Origin: Silene latifolia
Lineage: Eukaryota > Streptophyta > Magnoliopsida > Caryophyllales > Caryophyllaceae
Length of the DNA stretch: 64,000 bases
NCBI RefSeq assembly: GCF_048544455.1
Contig: NC_133537.1
Span: 15,003,541 to 15,067,540 of the forward strand
Direction: 5' to 3'
The translations under genes and the position numbers were made by a program. Shown piece by piece: positions 21,450 through 34,700 of this stretch (position 1 is the stretch's first letter; the number at the start of each line of letters is the position of its first letter). The notes below the pieces were generated by a model. That model had not been told where the DNA came from, did no database searches, and saw only the letters and a program-made list of their open reading frames with translations.

Positions 21450-23403
21450 ATAGGCCACGAAATTATTTTATATGATTTTCATAAATGAAACAAACAAAAA
21501 AAAAATATAAATTTTTTTTTTTCGGCCGCACCATTTTTTTTTCTGCCGAGATGATCTTTTTTTTTTTGATGCTTTGTTTCCATTTTTATTTATTGATATT
21601 GTTGTTTTAATATGTTAAGATGATAATATGATAAATTTGTAGATGTTTTGATTTGATAAAATTTAAATTGAAATGTAAATGGAAATTGTTTTTGATTGAC
21701 GATGTTCATTTGTTTTGCTATATAGTTTTGGCATACATGATGTTAAATTGTTGTTTAAGAATCATGATTCATTAATTTAGTAATGTTCAAATCAATTGTG
21801 ATGAATCAAATATTCAGATAATCGATTTAATCATAATTTAGATATTCTTTTTAAGAGGTTAAATTGAATCATCTAGTTTGGATCTATGTTTAAATTAAAT
21901 GTTGATGAGTATGCCAATCTTGTTTTAGTAGCAACTTTAAACAAATTTGTTCATATTAAAAGGGTTGTTTTCGAAAAGAAAAAAAAAACTGTTTTTTTTT
22001 CGTTTTTAGGGCAAATGCCGAGAGGTATGCCGAGGGCTATTAAAAAAAAAATCGGTTTTTGTTGTTTGTGTTTTGGCCAATAATTATTATACATTATATC
22101 TATAATGTATGATTGTTTGTTGTGAAAAAGTTCACAAATTTTAGATACCCAATTATTTTAAAGTGGTTTAAAATGATGTTTGATTAATTCATATTACAAG
22201 TTAATATGTATTAAAAATTGGAATTATTGTGAGTAATTGAGGTATTGTCACATAATTTTGATCATTTTAAAATAGGTGGTTTGGATAAATTACTCTACAT
22301 AATTAAGGAATTATGTCTTGAATGATTAATTTATTGTTGATGCATTTTATTTAGTTGTATGAATTGTTGAATGGTTTATTTACGTATTTTTGCAATCGGT
22401 TGTAATTTTGTATTACCTAGTGTGGCCTTAGTTGATTATGTTTTCGTAATGATGGAAACATAATCTTGATGTAATTTTGAGATCTCGAATCTTCTTTGGT
22501 TTTCTTTAGTATTATATTTTTGAAATTAGAATGTAAATAGGTTTATTTTGTAATTTATTATTTGTAATTTTGAGAAGACTAAAGATGGAGATTGGATTGC
22601 TCACTCCCGCTACATGGACCAAGATGGAACATCAAGACAAGCTTCTCGGGTCCTAGGAAGGATTCCAAAGTTGTATTTATGTTCATTTTGGTAGATAGGC
22701 CACACTAGGACTTTATTATTGTTTTACGTTTTTCCATTCTTGTTTCTTTTCTTCGCATGATAGTTAGTGCATCATATTCCGCCTAAACCAAACCACCTAC
22801 TTATATGCATGAAAATTGACTCATATAGTTTGGATGTTAGTTATCATGGACATAAAGATGTCACACTATTTTAAGCCATCATCTTAGTTTATTCATTCAC
22901 GCATGCTAGATATTAGTTCACTTAAAATGAATTAAAATAAAGTTGATGGGATCTTCCTCTAAAACTAAAATTGAGACTAGTCTTTATAGGCCAAACAACT
23001 ATGAATCCCTTCTTCGTCGGTAGGCATATAGGACCTTACTCTCCATGTGACCCCTTCTACGTTGGGTAAGTAGCTTGTGTTGAATTATTTTACCCTAACA
23101 TTATATTCCGAAGAGTTTCTCGTGATTATGATGGACTATAGATAAAATTTACAGAAATTTATCAACCAAGAATTCTAAAAGTAGAATTAGCCAAGAGGTT
23201 GGCTTATCAATTTACAGATAATTGAGTCTTGGGATCATTTATATAATTCTTGAGGGAGGTCAATTGTATAAATGCTTGAGTCTTCGCATCATAACAGTTT
23301 TTGCATTAGACTTAAATCATAACGATGAGTATGCTTATTATGTTTTTCTTCTTCTTTTCGCAGTGTAGAATTCGTTTTATATTGATAATACTACTTACAA
23401 CAA
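21450..23403 (+). other. Copia 5' leader, non-coding
   Basis: Nearly 2 kb of AT-rich sequence with T and A runs (21490-21570, 21980-22050) and no recognisable domain. The small ORF at 21886-22083 runs through homopolymers and is not convincing. Confidence 0.6.
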
Positions 23404-24474
23404 ATGGCTGGAAACAATGATATCCCTATGCCAAGTGCCACACTTGCACGCGAGTCCTGGCTCAAAACTTTCATGGACCACATGAATCAGTCCACACGAC
23501 TGAAGAATGACGGGTCCAACTTTGCGGACTGGGAGGCATCATTACGAAATGCTGCCATTGCTGACGGTAAGCTCAAGTACTTGACTGAGCCAATACCGCC
23601 AAACCCAGGCCCCAATGCAAGAGCTAACGAGTCACTTGCTTATAGTGACTTCGTCATGGAAGCGGGTGCGATAAAGAACGTACTCATTTTTGCAATGGAA
23701 ACCAATTTGCAAAGACGCTTCATTGCCCAAGGTGCAAACAAGATTTTCACCACGCTCACTAATGAGTTCTCAAAAGCACCGAGAATCATTACTTATGAGC
23801 ATACCTATCGCTTCTTTGATGCGAAACTCCAGAAGGGCCAACCAGTTAGCCCACACATTCTTAACATGATTGAGAATGTCGAGAAACTGGAGGCACTTGA
23901 TTGCAAAATCAGTGAGAGCATAGTCATTGACCGTATGCTTCATTCACTTCATGATGGTTTTGCCCTTTTCAGGGCAAATTACTACATGAATGACATGAAG
24001 AAAAGTCCTCATGAGCTACACTCACTTCTCGTACAGAACGAGAAGGATATGAAATTGAGTGGGAGCATGAAGCAAGATGTTCTCATGATTTCCAACAAGA
24101 ATAAGGGTAAGGGCAAAGCTCACGGCGACCTAACTGTAGGAAAGCCAAAGTTTAAGAAGTCAGGAAACGGTAAGAGTGGGCCTGGTGAGACTAGTGTTTC
24201 ACAAGGCAAGGAAAAGAGCAAGGGCGGTAACGTTGAGTGCCACCATTGTCACAAGACTGGGCATTGGAGGAGGAACTGTCCCGTGTACCGTGAGGACATA
24301 AAATCAGGCCGCGTCACTCCTGTTGGTATGTCATCTTATATTCATATGATTGAGATTAACTATGCAAGTTTCGGAACTTGGGTACTTGATACTGGTTGTG
24401 GTTCTCATCTGTGTAATCATTTGCAGGGCCTAAAAAACATCACACCCCTCGCAAAGGGTGATGTGGACCTGTGA
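23404..24474 (+). CDS. gag: Copia gag and start of protease
   Basis: 356 residues starting MAGNNDIPMPSATLARESW. The N-terminal two thirds is a copia gag domain (DGSNFADWEASLRNAA). After a lysine-rich linker comes a CX2CX4HX4C knuckle (CHHCHKTGHWRRNC) at residue 279, which binds RNA. The protease Asp lies at residue 329 in WVLDTGCGSHLCNH. The frame then meets TGA at 24472, where the family continues DLRVGNG, so a CGA-to-TGA change is likely. Because the polyprotein would stop here, protease is truncated. The ATG follows the primer site by about 2 kb. Confidence 0.9.
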   Translation: MAGNNDIPMPSATLARESWLKTFMDHMNQSTRLKNDGSNFADWEASLRNAAIADGKLKYLTEPIPPNPGPNARANESLAYSDFVMEAGAIKNVLIFAMETNLQRRFIAQGANKIFTTLTNEFSKAPRIITYEHTYRFFDAKLQKGQPVSPHILNMIENVEKLEALDCKISESIVIDRMLHSLHDGFALFRANYYMNDMKKSPHELHSLLVQNEKDMKLSGSMKQDVLMISNKNKGKGKAHGDLTVGKPKFKKSGNGKSGPGETSVSQGKEKSKGGNVECHHCHKTGHWRRNCPVYREDIKSGRVTPVGMSSYIHMIEINYASFGTWVLDTGCGSHLCNHLQGLKNITPLAKGDVDL

Positions 24475-24639
24475 GTCGGGAATGGAGCAAGAGTTGTTGC
24501 AGTCTCAATGGGAACATACGTAATCCAGCTCCCGAGTGGTTTTGAGTTATATTTATATAACTGTTACTATGTACCCAGTTTATCTAAGAATATTATTTCT
24601 GTTTCCGTACTTGATAAAGACGGTTTTTCATTTCAATAA

Positions 24640-27415
24640 AGGACAATAGCTGTATTTTCTCTTTTAATGAAATGATTTATGGCAAAGCAGTTTCCATGCA
24701 TGGAATTTATATCTTAGATCAAAGCACAGATATATTACATGTGAATAATAAGAAATTAAAGGTTGGTGACAAAGATCAAACTTATGTATGGCATTGTCGA
24801 ATGGGACACATAAATGAAAAACGTGTAAAGAAACTCATTGAGAATGGGACTATCTCCACATTTGATTTCTCATCATTTGGCACGTGTGAATCATGTCTTA
24901 TCGGCAAAATGACTCGAATTTCCTTCAAAGGTGTTAGAATGCGCGCTAATGACCTATTAGGACTCATACATACTGATGTTTGTGGACCTATGTCAATCAC
25001 CGCAAGAGACGGCTATAGATATTTTATCACTTTCACGGATGATTGGAGTAGATGCGGATATGTCTACTTAATGAAGCATAAAAGTGAGTCTTTTGAAAAA
25101 TTCAAGGAATACCAGAATAAGGTTGAGAACCAACTGGGAAGAAAGGTTAAAGCACTCCGTTCAGATCGTGGTGGCAAATATCTTTCAAATGAGTTTGATC
25201 AACACCTTAAAGACTGTGGAATTGTTTTACAGTTAACTTCACCTAGAACACCTCAATTAAATTGTGTGTCCGAACGGAGAAATCGAACACTACTTGATAT
25301 GGTTCGATCCATGATGAGTCACACGGTAGTACCTGATTCATTATGGGGTTTTGCTCTTTTGTCAGCTGCTCTTATACTTAACCGAAGTCCGTCTAAAGCT
25401 GTCGACAAGACTCCGTATGAAATATGGAAGGGAACGGTCCCTAACTTGTCCTTTATTCGGTTTTGGGGCTGCGAGGCTTATGTCAAGTGGAGAGACGAGG
25501 ATAAGCTTGGCCCGCGATTGGTCAAGACATACTTTATTGGTTATCCAAAAAGAATGTTTGGTCATTACTTCTATTCGCCTACCGAACATCGAGTTTTTGT
25601 TGCGGCTAGTGCAAAGTTCTTAGAGAAAGAATTTCTCGAGAATAAGTCAAGTAATAGAACCTTCGAGCTGTCGGAGATTCAAGAACCAACAACCGAGGAA
25701 CAGATGGAAGAAGATGTTCCTTCAACTAATGATACGGTTAACATTCCTCAGGAACCTAGGAGGTCGGGTAGAGTCTCTAATCCTCCAGACAGATACATTG
25801 GTATGGTCGAGGAGAATGACGTTTTGCTCCTAGAGAGTAATGAACCCGCTACCTATAAAGGTGCCATGACCTGTTCCGACTCTAAGCTATGGCTTGAAGC
25901 CATGCGATCCGAGATGGACTCCATGTATGAGAATGACGTATGGGATCTTGTTGATTTACCTAACAAGGTACGACCTCTTCAGTGCAAATGTCTTTACAAA
26001 ATAAAGCATTTTGTAGAAGGGCAACCAGATACCTATAAGGCACGACTAGTGGCAAAAGGTTTCATTCAAGTGCACGGATTGCATTATGATGAAATCTTTG
26101 CACCCGTAGTTATGCTGCGTTCCATTCGGATAATCTTAGCGATTGCCGCTTTTCATGACTATGAAATTTGGCAGATGGATGTGAAAACCGCCTTCTTAAA
26201 CGGTTATTTGGAGGAGGAATTGTACATGGTACAACCCGAAGGTTTCATAGATCCTGAAAATCCTAAGAAAGTGTGCAAGCTTAAACGTTCAATTTATGGA
26301 CTTAAGCAAGCTTCTCGGAGTTGGAATCATCGTTTCGACCAGGTGATAAAAGAGTATGGTTTCACTCGATCGGTCGAGGAACCATGCTTATATGTCAAGT
26401 CGAGTGGGAGCAAGATTGTTTTCTTGATATTGTATGTCGATGACATACTCTTGATTGGGAATGACATTCCTCTCTTATCTTCGGTAAAAGGATGGTTGAA
26501 GAATCATTTCCAGATGAAAGATCTGGGTGAGGCACAACGCATATTGAGAATCCGTATCTATCGAGATAGATCACGACGGATGTTATCACTGAGTCAGGAG
26601 TCTTATTTAGATAAGATTCTTGAAAGGTTCAGCATGACCAACTCCAAGAAGGGGAACCTTCCAATGACTTATGGGATGCATTTGAGCAAGTCTCAGTCAC
26701 CCAAGACACCGGAAGGGGTCGAGCACATGAGTCGCGTTCCTTATGGATCAGCCATAGGATCAATCATGTATGCCATGATATACACACGTCCAGACGTGGC
26801 ATATGCATTGAGTATGACGAGTTGGTACCAAGGCAATCCAGGTGAAACACACTGGATGGCTGTTAAAAACATCCTTAAGTACCTACGAAGAACTAAGGAT
26901 TGGGCATTGACTTATGGAGGAGATACTAAGCTATGTGCAATCGGTTACACAGATGCTAGCTTCCAAACGGATCGAGATGATTCAAAATCTCAGTCTGGAT
27001 TCGTCTTTACTCTTAATGGTGCTGCGGTCAGCTGGAAAAGTTCCAAACAGGAAGTTGTAGCAGATTCTACTACTGAATCGAGTACTATGCCGCTTGATAA
27101 AGCAAAGGAAGCTATATGGATGCGTCAATTCTTACAAGGACTAACCATAGTTCCTAGTTCGAATGACCCAATCACCATCTATTGTGACAATAGAGGTGCC
27201 ATCTTCCAGGCCGAGCCTAAGTATAGCAACAAGTCTAGACATGTACATCGGAAGGCTCACCTGATCCGTGATTACGTGGAGTAAGAGGAGATAGTGATTG
27301 ACAAGATTGCTTCGGATGACAACATCGCGGATCCTCTCACTAAACCATTGAAATATGATAAGCATGAAGGGCACGTTATTTCCATGGGAATTAAGCGTGT
27401 TCCGGAGTTGTACTA
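24640..27415 (+). pseudogene. pol: Copia pol: integrase, reverse transcriptase, RNase H
   Basis: Continuous from about 24640 in a frame shifted relative to gag; first ATG 24672. Counting from that Met: integrase zinc domain H41, H46, C72, C75; catalytic D102, D165, E201 (D,D-35-E). A proline and serine-rich linker ends in RRSGRVSNPPDRY. Reverse transcriptase starts near WLEAMRSEMDSM and has Y588-V-D-D. RNase H has GYTDASFQ, ADSTTESS and CDNRGAIF. A TAA at 27282 interrupts; the last family residues (DNIADPLTKPL..GHVISMGIKRV) follow in frame to 27415. Active-site residues look intact. Confidence 0.92.
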
Positions 27416-28190
27416 GTTGCTTATGGATTCGATACATTTTCTTTTTCATATGCTATGTATAACTTCATCGTATTATTTCATATTTTGTTTTTCATGTGGA
27501 TTGTACGACAACATTGAACGCCACAAAGTGAACTGAATTACATTATATTTGTTTTGGTCCGTAATCGCCTACATGAGCTGATAACTCTGGCTATTATATT
27601 GTGAAGTTGATTGATGGTGGGTTCAACGAGCCATAAGTCAAACGGTTGGCTGATCGATCACAGATGCGAGTTATAACGATACCTCGTAGGACATTGTGAC
27701 AACGTAATGGAGTCCTAAATGTTTAAAAACATTCGGTGCCAGGTCGTGGATTGGACGTCCATTGTGTTCCTAGAGTCGATTCTTTTGACTATCGACTGTC
27801 TCTTGAGATTAAGGCAGTTTTTGGGTGACTTTGGTTTCTTTCTCATGGTCGACCGTAACAGGAGGCTAAGCGATTTTTTGGGTCATTTCATACTTTGTGC
27901 TTAGATCTGCGCAGGATTCGAGTTGAAGAAAATATCCAACCTTTATCGGGTTTAGTCATTTCTCGGGGCCACTCGAGGAGTTGTAATCGAAATGCATGGC
28001 CATGCTCGAATGATGATTCGTTTATCAGTTAAGTTACTCTCTAGTCGGGAAAACCACTCTTGATATTGATCACTTGTAAAATACGACCTTTGTGAATACG
28101 GATTTTGCAAATTGTTTTACATTGAGTGGGAGAAATTAAGGATATGAAAATCGGTTATCGCACATACACTTGTGAGGACAAGTGGGAGAT
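27416..28190 (+). other. Copia 3' non-coding region with hairpin and polypurine tract
   Basis: No gene. It ends with CACTTGT-GAGG-ACAAGTG (28167-28184) whose right arm runs into the purine tract AAGTGGGAGA just before the LTR at 28191. The apex TGAGGACA is the same as in the Athila-like hairpins. Confidence 0.75.
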
Positions 28191-29259
28191 TGTTGGAGCT
28201 AGTGTCCTCCACAGTTAGTGTGATAACGTGTATAAATCTCTTATAGGTTCACAGGGTATACTTAGTATTTTATCAGTTGATTAACGTTTACTAATAACGG
28301 TTGGCTTGCTAGAAGTTTGACGTTATTATCATACTGATGGCGGTGATCAACTGGTCCCTAAAAGTCACACCTAAAGGATGTGTTTGAGAGATGTGATTAT
28401 ATGAAAATATAATCACATTGATGCCTTATATGACTAAAAGGTTAGTCCATGTATTTGACTAAAAAGTTAGTCAATGTGATGATGAGACGATTATTTAATA
28501 CAATTAAATAATATCAGCTGAGACGAATTAATTGTTAATTCGTAAATTGAATATAAACTGTTATATTTAATTAATGTATATAATGTTAGCTTAAACAAAT
28601 TAAGATGTTAATTCGTAATTAAAAATAAACGGTTATATTTAATAAGCAAATTATAAATATGCGATATTTATAGTTAATGTATATATTATACGAAATTGTC
28701 ATAACAAATGAAGACAGACCGGTATTAATAAATCGACTACAAACTGTTGTGTGTGGACTTATTAATATGTGACGACATAAATGACAATTGAGAAATATAC
28801 ACATATTATACATTTTGATAACAACCTAAAATAAGAAGATTTTTCTCCTTATTTGGTTGTAATTCACACGGTTTAAGGAAGAAAAAAAAAGGAGAAAAAT
28901 ATCTTCCCCATTTCTCTCTTTTGGACGGTTAAAAGAAGGAAAAAGGGAATCATTTTTCTCACTTGATTTTTGACCTAAAACTCTCTCATCACAAAACCCT
29001 AAAAACTACCCTAAAATTATTAGTAAATTAGGGTTTTCTTTCTAGCAAGAAAGAGGCATTTCTCGGAGCATCTTGGTTGCAACGATTAGGAGAATATCGA
29101 TCTCGATATTTGTTCTTAGACCGAATTGCTAGGACCGGAGGTTAATTCTAATCTCTATTCTTTTGTTTATGTAATTTCGTTTATGACTAGTAATTTCATA
29201 TTTCATAATTTCGTTATGATCCGAATTTTTCTTGATGAAATATACCGATATTTCCTACA
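28191..29259 (+). repeat. 3' LTR of the copia element
   Basis: 1069 bp, TGTTGGAGC to CCTACA, then the GGGAT target duplication at 29260-29264. Confidence 0.94.
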
Positions 29260-29264
29260 GGGAT

Positions 29265-31187
29265 CACAAATACCAACCTTATGAATGTTATCCATACCAT
29301 GACTCTTGAGGCTGGAACCTCACACCATTACTCACAGATATCATGCATACACATATAAGTATAACATATGATGCGGAACACACATATAACGTCTCGTAAT
29401 TAACTATCACGCCACACCATTACTCGTGAGGCCAGGACCTCACACAAAGTTTTACACACCTCATGGACCCATAATCGAATCTAGCTAGCCAATCATGAGC
29501 ACGTAAGTTACCACTTGACAATGAATACCTCTCACCCGGACTTAACTCAGGTGCCTTTCATAACATATCCTCTCATACACACAATTATCACCTCTCCGGC
29601 AAATGTAGCCATAACATCAGTACCCAACTTCGAGCGAACACCTCATATATCCACATCTTATACTCCCTCACAACCAAACATACTAATCACCTCCACAAAA
29701 TCAATCTCATTAGAACAACTAACTTCCTTAAAGTAACATCATCCTCAACTAACCACTAGTGACAATACTATGACACCAACATCCTTCATGTGACCACTCT
29801 CTTACTATCACCTCTTAATATAACACTCCGTTTCCTCTCTTTGGTTATCATCCAAAATAACGAACATCCAATCCATCAACAAAATCTACCTCAACATTAT
29901 TCCCAATTCTATCCTTTATCATATTGTTACCTAACTCTCCATCAAAGTCTCATATCGTGCAAACACTCTACAAGCTTCTCATTCCATTAATACCTCGAAA
30001 CTCACGGCTAACATGTCGTCCTACTCTCTTATATAACCATTAACTCACACCCTCTAGTGAGACTATTGTACATTTCCATAATTTCCTACCTTCATGCTCC
30101 TTAACTCCAGTCAACATTCTCTCAACTTACTTCCATCCTTATTTCCCCCTTTTTACTCAATAATACCAATTAATAATTCATCTCCTTTCTCTTTCTACCT
30201 AACTCTTTAGTAATTTGTTTATTTTTCCATAGCTCCACAACTCTAATTCCCTTAATTCATATCAACTTATCATTCTTCTTATCATTTATCCTCTCTTATC
30301 TTTCTTCTCACTTCCCTTGTCACCATCATTTCCACACACTAACAGTTACTCTTCAATTAGTCGTATCTCCCTTTCGTATCTCTAGAAGACCAAAAATTTA
30401 CCTCATACCGTTAATTTCCCAAAGAATTACACACTAGGCTCACCCCTTGATATTCCAAATTCCCAAATCAACCACTGTCTACTCATCGCGGCATAACTTG
30501 AACTCACTATACACTATTCGTTTCCATCTCTCTATAGCGACATTTTATCACATATATCCTTAAGAAACTCAATCCAAAATGTCTCCCTCCATAAATCCTA
30601 CGTTCACGGACTTCAAGAAACTAGTACACAAGTGAACTCTTATCATACGTTCATGTATATAGACACCTGCCCGTAACCATATGCTACTACCAACAATCAA
30701 GCATTAACATCATCATGATCATATGCACATGTACCACTACCATACTTCATGCTCAAGATTGTATTAAACAGGTAACATGATCACATTCTTCATGCTCAAT
30801 ATCAATCAGATACAAATTCACAATTCATCTTTCATATTTTACCATGTTCCAACACTTAACATGCCAACATATTCATGCTCAAAGTTTAACATCAACAATC
30901 CTCGATGCATCTTTCAACAACTATCACATTCCACTTCTTTCATCATTTCATCCAACCATGCACAAGATTCAAACTATAGATATCAAACTCACATGACTCA
31001 AGCATACAACAGTTTCCCCCCATGTGACCGGCTTGAGATCGTAAGGGCCTTAATGCGACTTCGGGACGTCTCCCAAGTCTTTGCAGTAGCTCCAAACAAC
31101 TCTCCCCAGGTTCATTTTATTTAGACTCCCTAGGTTCATTGGGTTTATTTGTTTTAGGTGCCGGAATCGTCGGCTCTGATACCACTT
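29265..31187 (-). mobile_element. 5' internal segment of the non-autonomous Tekay-like element
   Basis: On the minus strand it starts at the primer site (31173-31184) and runs to the copia insertion. It has a leader resembling Tekay elements but no gag or pol. The rest is AT-rich with short meaningless ORFs. With 19238-20362 the internal region totals about 3 kb, far too short for an autonomous gypsy element, so it must have depended on a partner. Confidence 0.7.
31173..31184 (-). other. Primer-binding site, initiator-Met tRNA (Tekay-like)
   Basis: On the minus strand TGGTATCAGAGC follows the LTR end (31188) after three bases. It sets the orientation of the whole 17.6-34.0 kb element. Confidence 0.9.
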
Positions 31188-32822
31188 TGTAATACCCTCT
31201 TATACCAAGGTACCTTACCAAGTACTACCCTAGCATGAAAGGCTGTTACCATCTCGGTTTCCCGAGGTAAGTTTATATCAAAAGTAACAATCCACAAACA
31301 CATCTATTAAAGTATAAAGAGAGAGCGATTACATTATCTCAGACCAACTCAAAATAAAAGTACAAGGTCTCAAAACAAATGAAATCTAACACGTCTAAAC
31401 TCATAACAGAGGAAGCTAGACTTGACGTGATGACTCCCCATGACTGTCCCATAGCTAACATCTTCATTACCAGTCACAATCTACTCACCATCCCCGAATG
31501 GATCACCGCAGGTTTTACAAACAACAACACGGGGTCAGTACTACTCAATCAATATAAGACAACAAACAATACAACCACCTGATCATCCTCCATCCCCGGT
31601 CTCCCGATCTCACACAGTAACCGACTACACACCGAAGTATGTAGTTCTGCCAGATTACCCATCGCAACAGGTAATCCTCGCTGCCAGTGGATGACCGCAA
31701 CCCATCCCCACCTAGTCCAGCTCATCAATGAGCGACTAACAATCCCTGTCCCTTAATGTGCACATCCCCTCCTGTGACGGGTTCCACGGAGGGCGAACTA
31801 GGGTATGAAGCCACTCCCGTAAGTGACTCCACCACAATCACACACACACAGCATCACAGCTGTCACTACACCACAACCGTCACAACACAACCACATCAGC
31901 ACTGTCACCACAACACCCATCCTCCAATGATCAGGAGATAACAACAATTATAAAACATATGCAATCTCAATCGATTAACGATCTTGAGTAGGGAAAACCC
32001 TACCTTTTCGCAATCCGCTTACGCTGCAATCAACCATACAAATGCATAACAATTACCACATCGTCACCTACAACAACAATCATATAATTCCAATCACTAA
32101 CTGTAAAACCCCATTTCCCCCAATTCATGAATAAAGACAAACCTTAGAATTAATCTTCAACAACATAAGGGTAAAGACTTACCGGCGAAAGAATGAAAGA
32201 TTGAATGCGATAGCTACGATGTCCACACACACAGAGGAGAGATTTGGGAGTGATTAGAGTGTCGTAGGTTTGATTAGGTTTGCAAATGACGTTTTAGAAA
32301 CTGATTATCGAATATATAATCCCTAATTACTCCCGAATCAAACCGCTGAAATATTATTCGCCAGACCGGATACTCGACCGAGTATAGAGTATACTCGGCC
32401 GAGTATCCTCTAATCGGTCGAGTATTCATCATACTCGGCCGAGTATTCCTCGGCCGCAGCCAAACAGACTACACAACCTACACTACTCGGCCGAGTAGGC
32501 TCTACTCGGTCGAGTACAAGCCTAAGAAATCCGTAGTATTACAGTCTTCCCTCCTTAAAAAGAACTTCGTCCCCGAAGTTCCAACCCAACCTATAAAACA
32601 TGGACCCCTAACACTAACTCCACCAACCACTCTTCCTTCCACAACATGGCTCACGATATCGTCTCAACTATAGCATAGCCTCCCAATATAAACTCCCTAA
32701 TACTATTGGATACCCACAACCTAAATGTTGCAAACTCTATCTTAGTTCATAACGCTCACTAACATCCTCAATTACCGAGACAATCCACCGGACAAGATCA
32801 ACCATCAAAACGGAATGTTACA
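31188..32822 (-). repeat. Tekay-like LTR, 5' copy
   Basis: 1635 bp, partner of 17605-19237. Same palindromic array (32370-32517), leader hairpins (31767-31793) and promoter layout. It is followed on the plus strand by a second copy of the 3' internal segment, an arrangement not expected for a simple element. Confidence 0.88.
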
Positions 32823-33938
32823 TTCTACCACCCTTAAAACGAACTTCGTCCTCGAAGTTTACTCACACACATAAACATCCTCACACAATCCGTTACTCTC
32901 ACTCATAAACATCATACTACTACGAGCACTGCCATTACCTGTAATAAAATCGGCAATCACACAAATCCATCCTTATTCTGCACCAACACTCAAACTTCCA
33001 ATTGCAACCTGCATGACCATCGAACTCTCTTGTCGCATCCTACTCCTCTTAAGATAAATGTTACATCCTCGTAACTCACTAATACTAGGTCCTTTGCTAT
33101 ACCTCCCATAATCGTCATTGCTACTGCATGACAACGATAACCCATTATAACCTCAACACCTACAACCATTCCTATATCCAGGACTCTCTTTCTTTAACAG
33201 TTCTCGTGCCTCCAATTATTCTGCATTCCCATAACATATATCATAAAATCCTCATTATAACCACTACTCCATCTCTTCTACATTACCACAACACGACATA
33301 CTTCTATATACATATACACTCATATCCACAATCTTATCTCACAATCCTCAAGTGTTACACATACTTACATTAGCTTCTCAAGTTCATCTTCTTTATTACC
33401 ACTACTCCCTTAACTTGACATAATACTAAGTCCCAAAACTCTGTACTCACTGTCCCAATAAAAGGTGCTAAACCACATGTAGTTCCAGTTCAATACCACG
33501 CATGCTCCACAAACTCTTGCTACAACTATGTCCACCAATGCCTCATCTAAAACAAGATCAAAAGTACTCCAACAACCTCTCACTACTGAGTCCCATTAAC
33601 ATAATATTAATATATCATGACAATAACAAAACCATACCCAACTCTCTTTCATATCCTACTCTACCTCCAATACGAAGCCGAAACTGATAAGAAACATTAA
33701 TAAACAAAACAACACTCGATATGCCAACACCGACACTAATAGCAAACAACAGTAAACAAACAACTTTATGTGGCAACATGAAAATACCCGTATCACCACA
33801 CGGATTACCGTGCACAGTGCACAAAACCACATCGATAGCCATCACAACTTTTATAATCTCATTACACTGACTCAGCACAACTTCCTTGACCACAAGACTT
33901 TATTAAAACTGCTCTACCAGATCACGACGCAGCATATT
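32823..33938 (-). repeat. Second copy of the Tekay-like 3' internal segment
   Basis: Direct repeat of 19238-20356, starting with the polypurine tract and the minus-strand hairpin AACTTCG-AGGA-CGAAGTT (32842-32859). With the adjacent LTR it makes a 2.75-kb direct repeat. It is cut off at 33938. Consistent with a tandem element made by recombination between LTRs. Confidence 0.85.
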
Positions 33939-33989
33939 AAAACTGCTCTACCAGATCACGACCACATCGATAGCCATCATAACTGCTCT
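33935..33989. other. Repair junction with templated filler
   Basis: 33935-33962 repeats 33901-33928 (28 bases). 33961-33979 repeats 33826-33844 (19 bases). 33981-33989 repeats AACTGCTCT from the same neighbourhood. After this the minus-strand copia remnant begins. This is the pattern left by error-prone end joining. Confidence 0.7.
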
Positions 33990-34700
33990 TGATCTTCCTT
34001 GCTATAATTAATGCCTTATTAGATACAGATTCCCATGCCTCTGAGCTTTGGCCACAATTACTCTATTTAAATGGTCCTGAAACCAACACTCATTCAAATG
34101 AAAAATGAGTGTCAGGCCAAAAACTGTAATAATCTTCCTACTGAAAGAAGATTCTGCTTAAAATCAGGTATTATGAGAACATTATAAATTATAATAGAAT
34201 TAGTCAGGTATACTGTCCCAGCCTTATGAACTAATTTGGTGCTCCCATCAAGTAAGCCAACTAATATTGGATTTCTAAAGGTCCTAACATGATGTACTAA
34301 AGACAAGCAGGATGTCATATGGTCTGAGCCTGCTGAGTCCACTATCCAAACATCTGTATGTGGCTTAGATTAAGGAATGAAGATATTGGAGACATAAGTT
34401 ATACCTGCAAAGCTAGTGACAAGAAGTGTGTAAGAAGCATTAGAATGTGTTGTATTTCCATCAAGAGACTTCATAACCTTCTGTACCACGTTGTCAACTA
34501 ATCCAGTCATCGTGTCAGAGGATCCATATTACTGAGCAGAAGCAGTCTGGCTATGAGTTGAATCGGTATTATAGAAGTCATGTTCTTCATAATCAAGTGG
34601 AGTTTTGTCCTCATATTCTTCTGACCCAAACCTGACTGCATCAGCATTGTTTGCTGCAGTCCTGCGTGCTGTAAGAGTTGCTGCCTGGCCTATGGTAACT
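33990..34700 (-). pseudogene. Copia gag-protease remnant (minus), distal part
   Basis: Minus-strand frames 34529-34726 and 34112-34342 hold the end of gag and the protease. The latter reads DSAGSDHMTSCLSLV..VGLLDGSTKLVHKAGTVYL..NLLSVGRLLQ. The active site is DSAG where DSGA is expected. There is a stop near 34532 and frames break near 34110. It continues 37957-38870 across the inserted Tekay LTR and is truncated at the repair junction; integrase and reverse transcriptase are absent. Confidence 0.8.

Larger units (their letters stand above)
20363..29259 (+). mobile_element. Ty1/copia retrotransposon, nearly intact
   Basis: 8.9 kb, LTRs 20363-21435 and 28191-29259, flanked by GGGAT at 20358-20362 and 29260-29264. 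Domain order gag, protease, integrase, reverse transcriptase, RNase H is copia. It carries one stop (24472), one frameshift (near 24636) and one late stop (27282). It sits inside the Tekay-like element. I do not assign a copia lineage. Confidence 0.95.
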
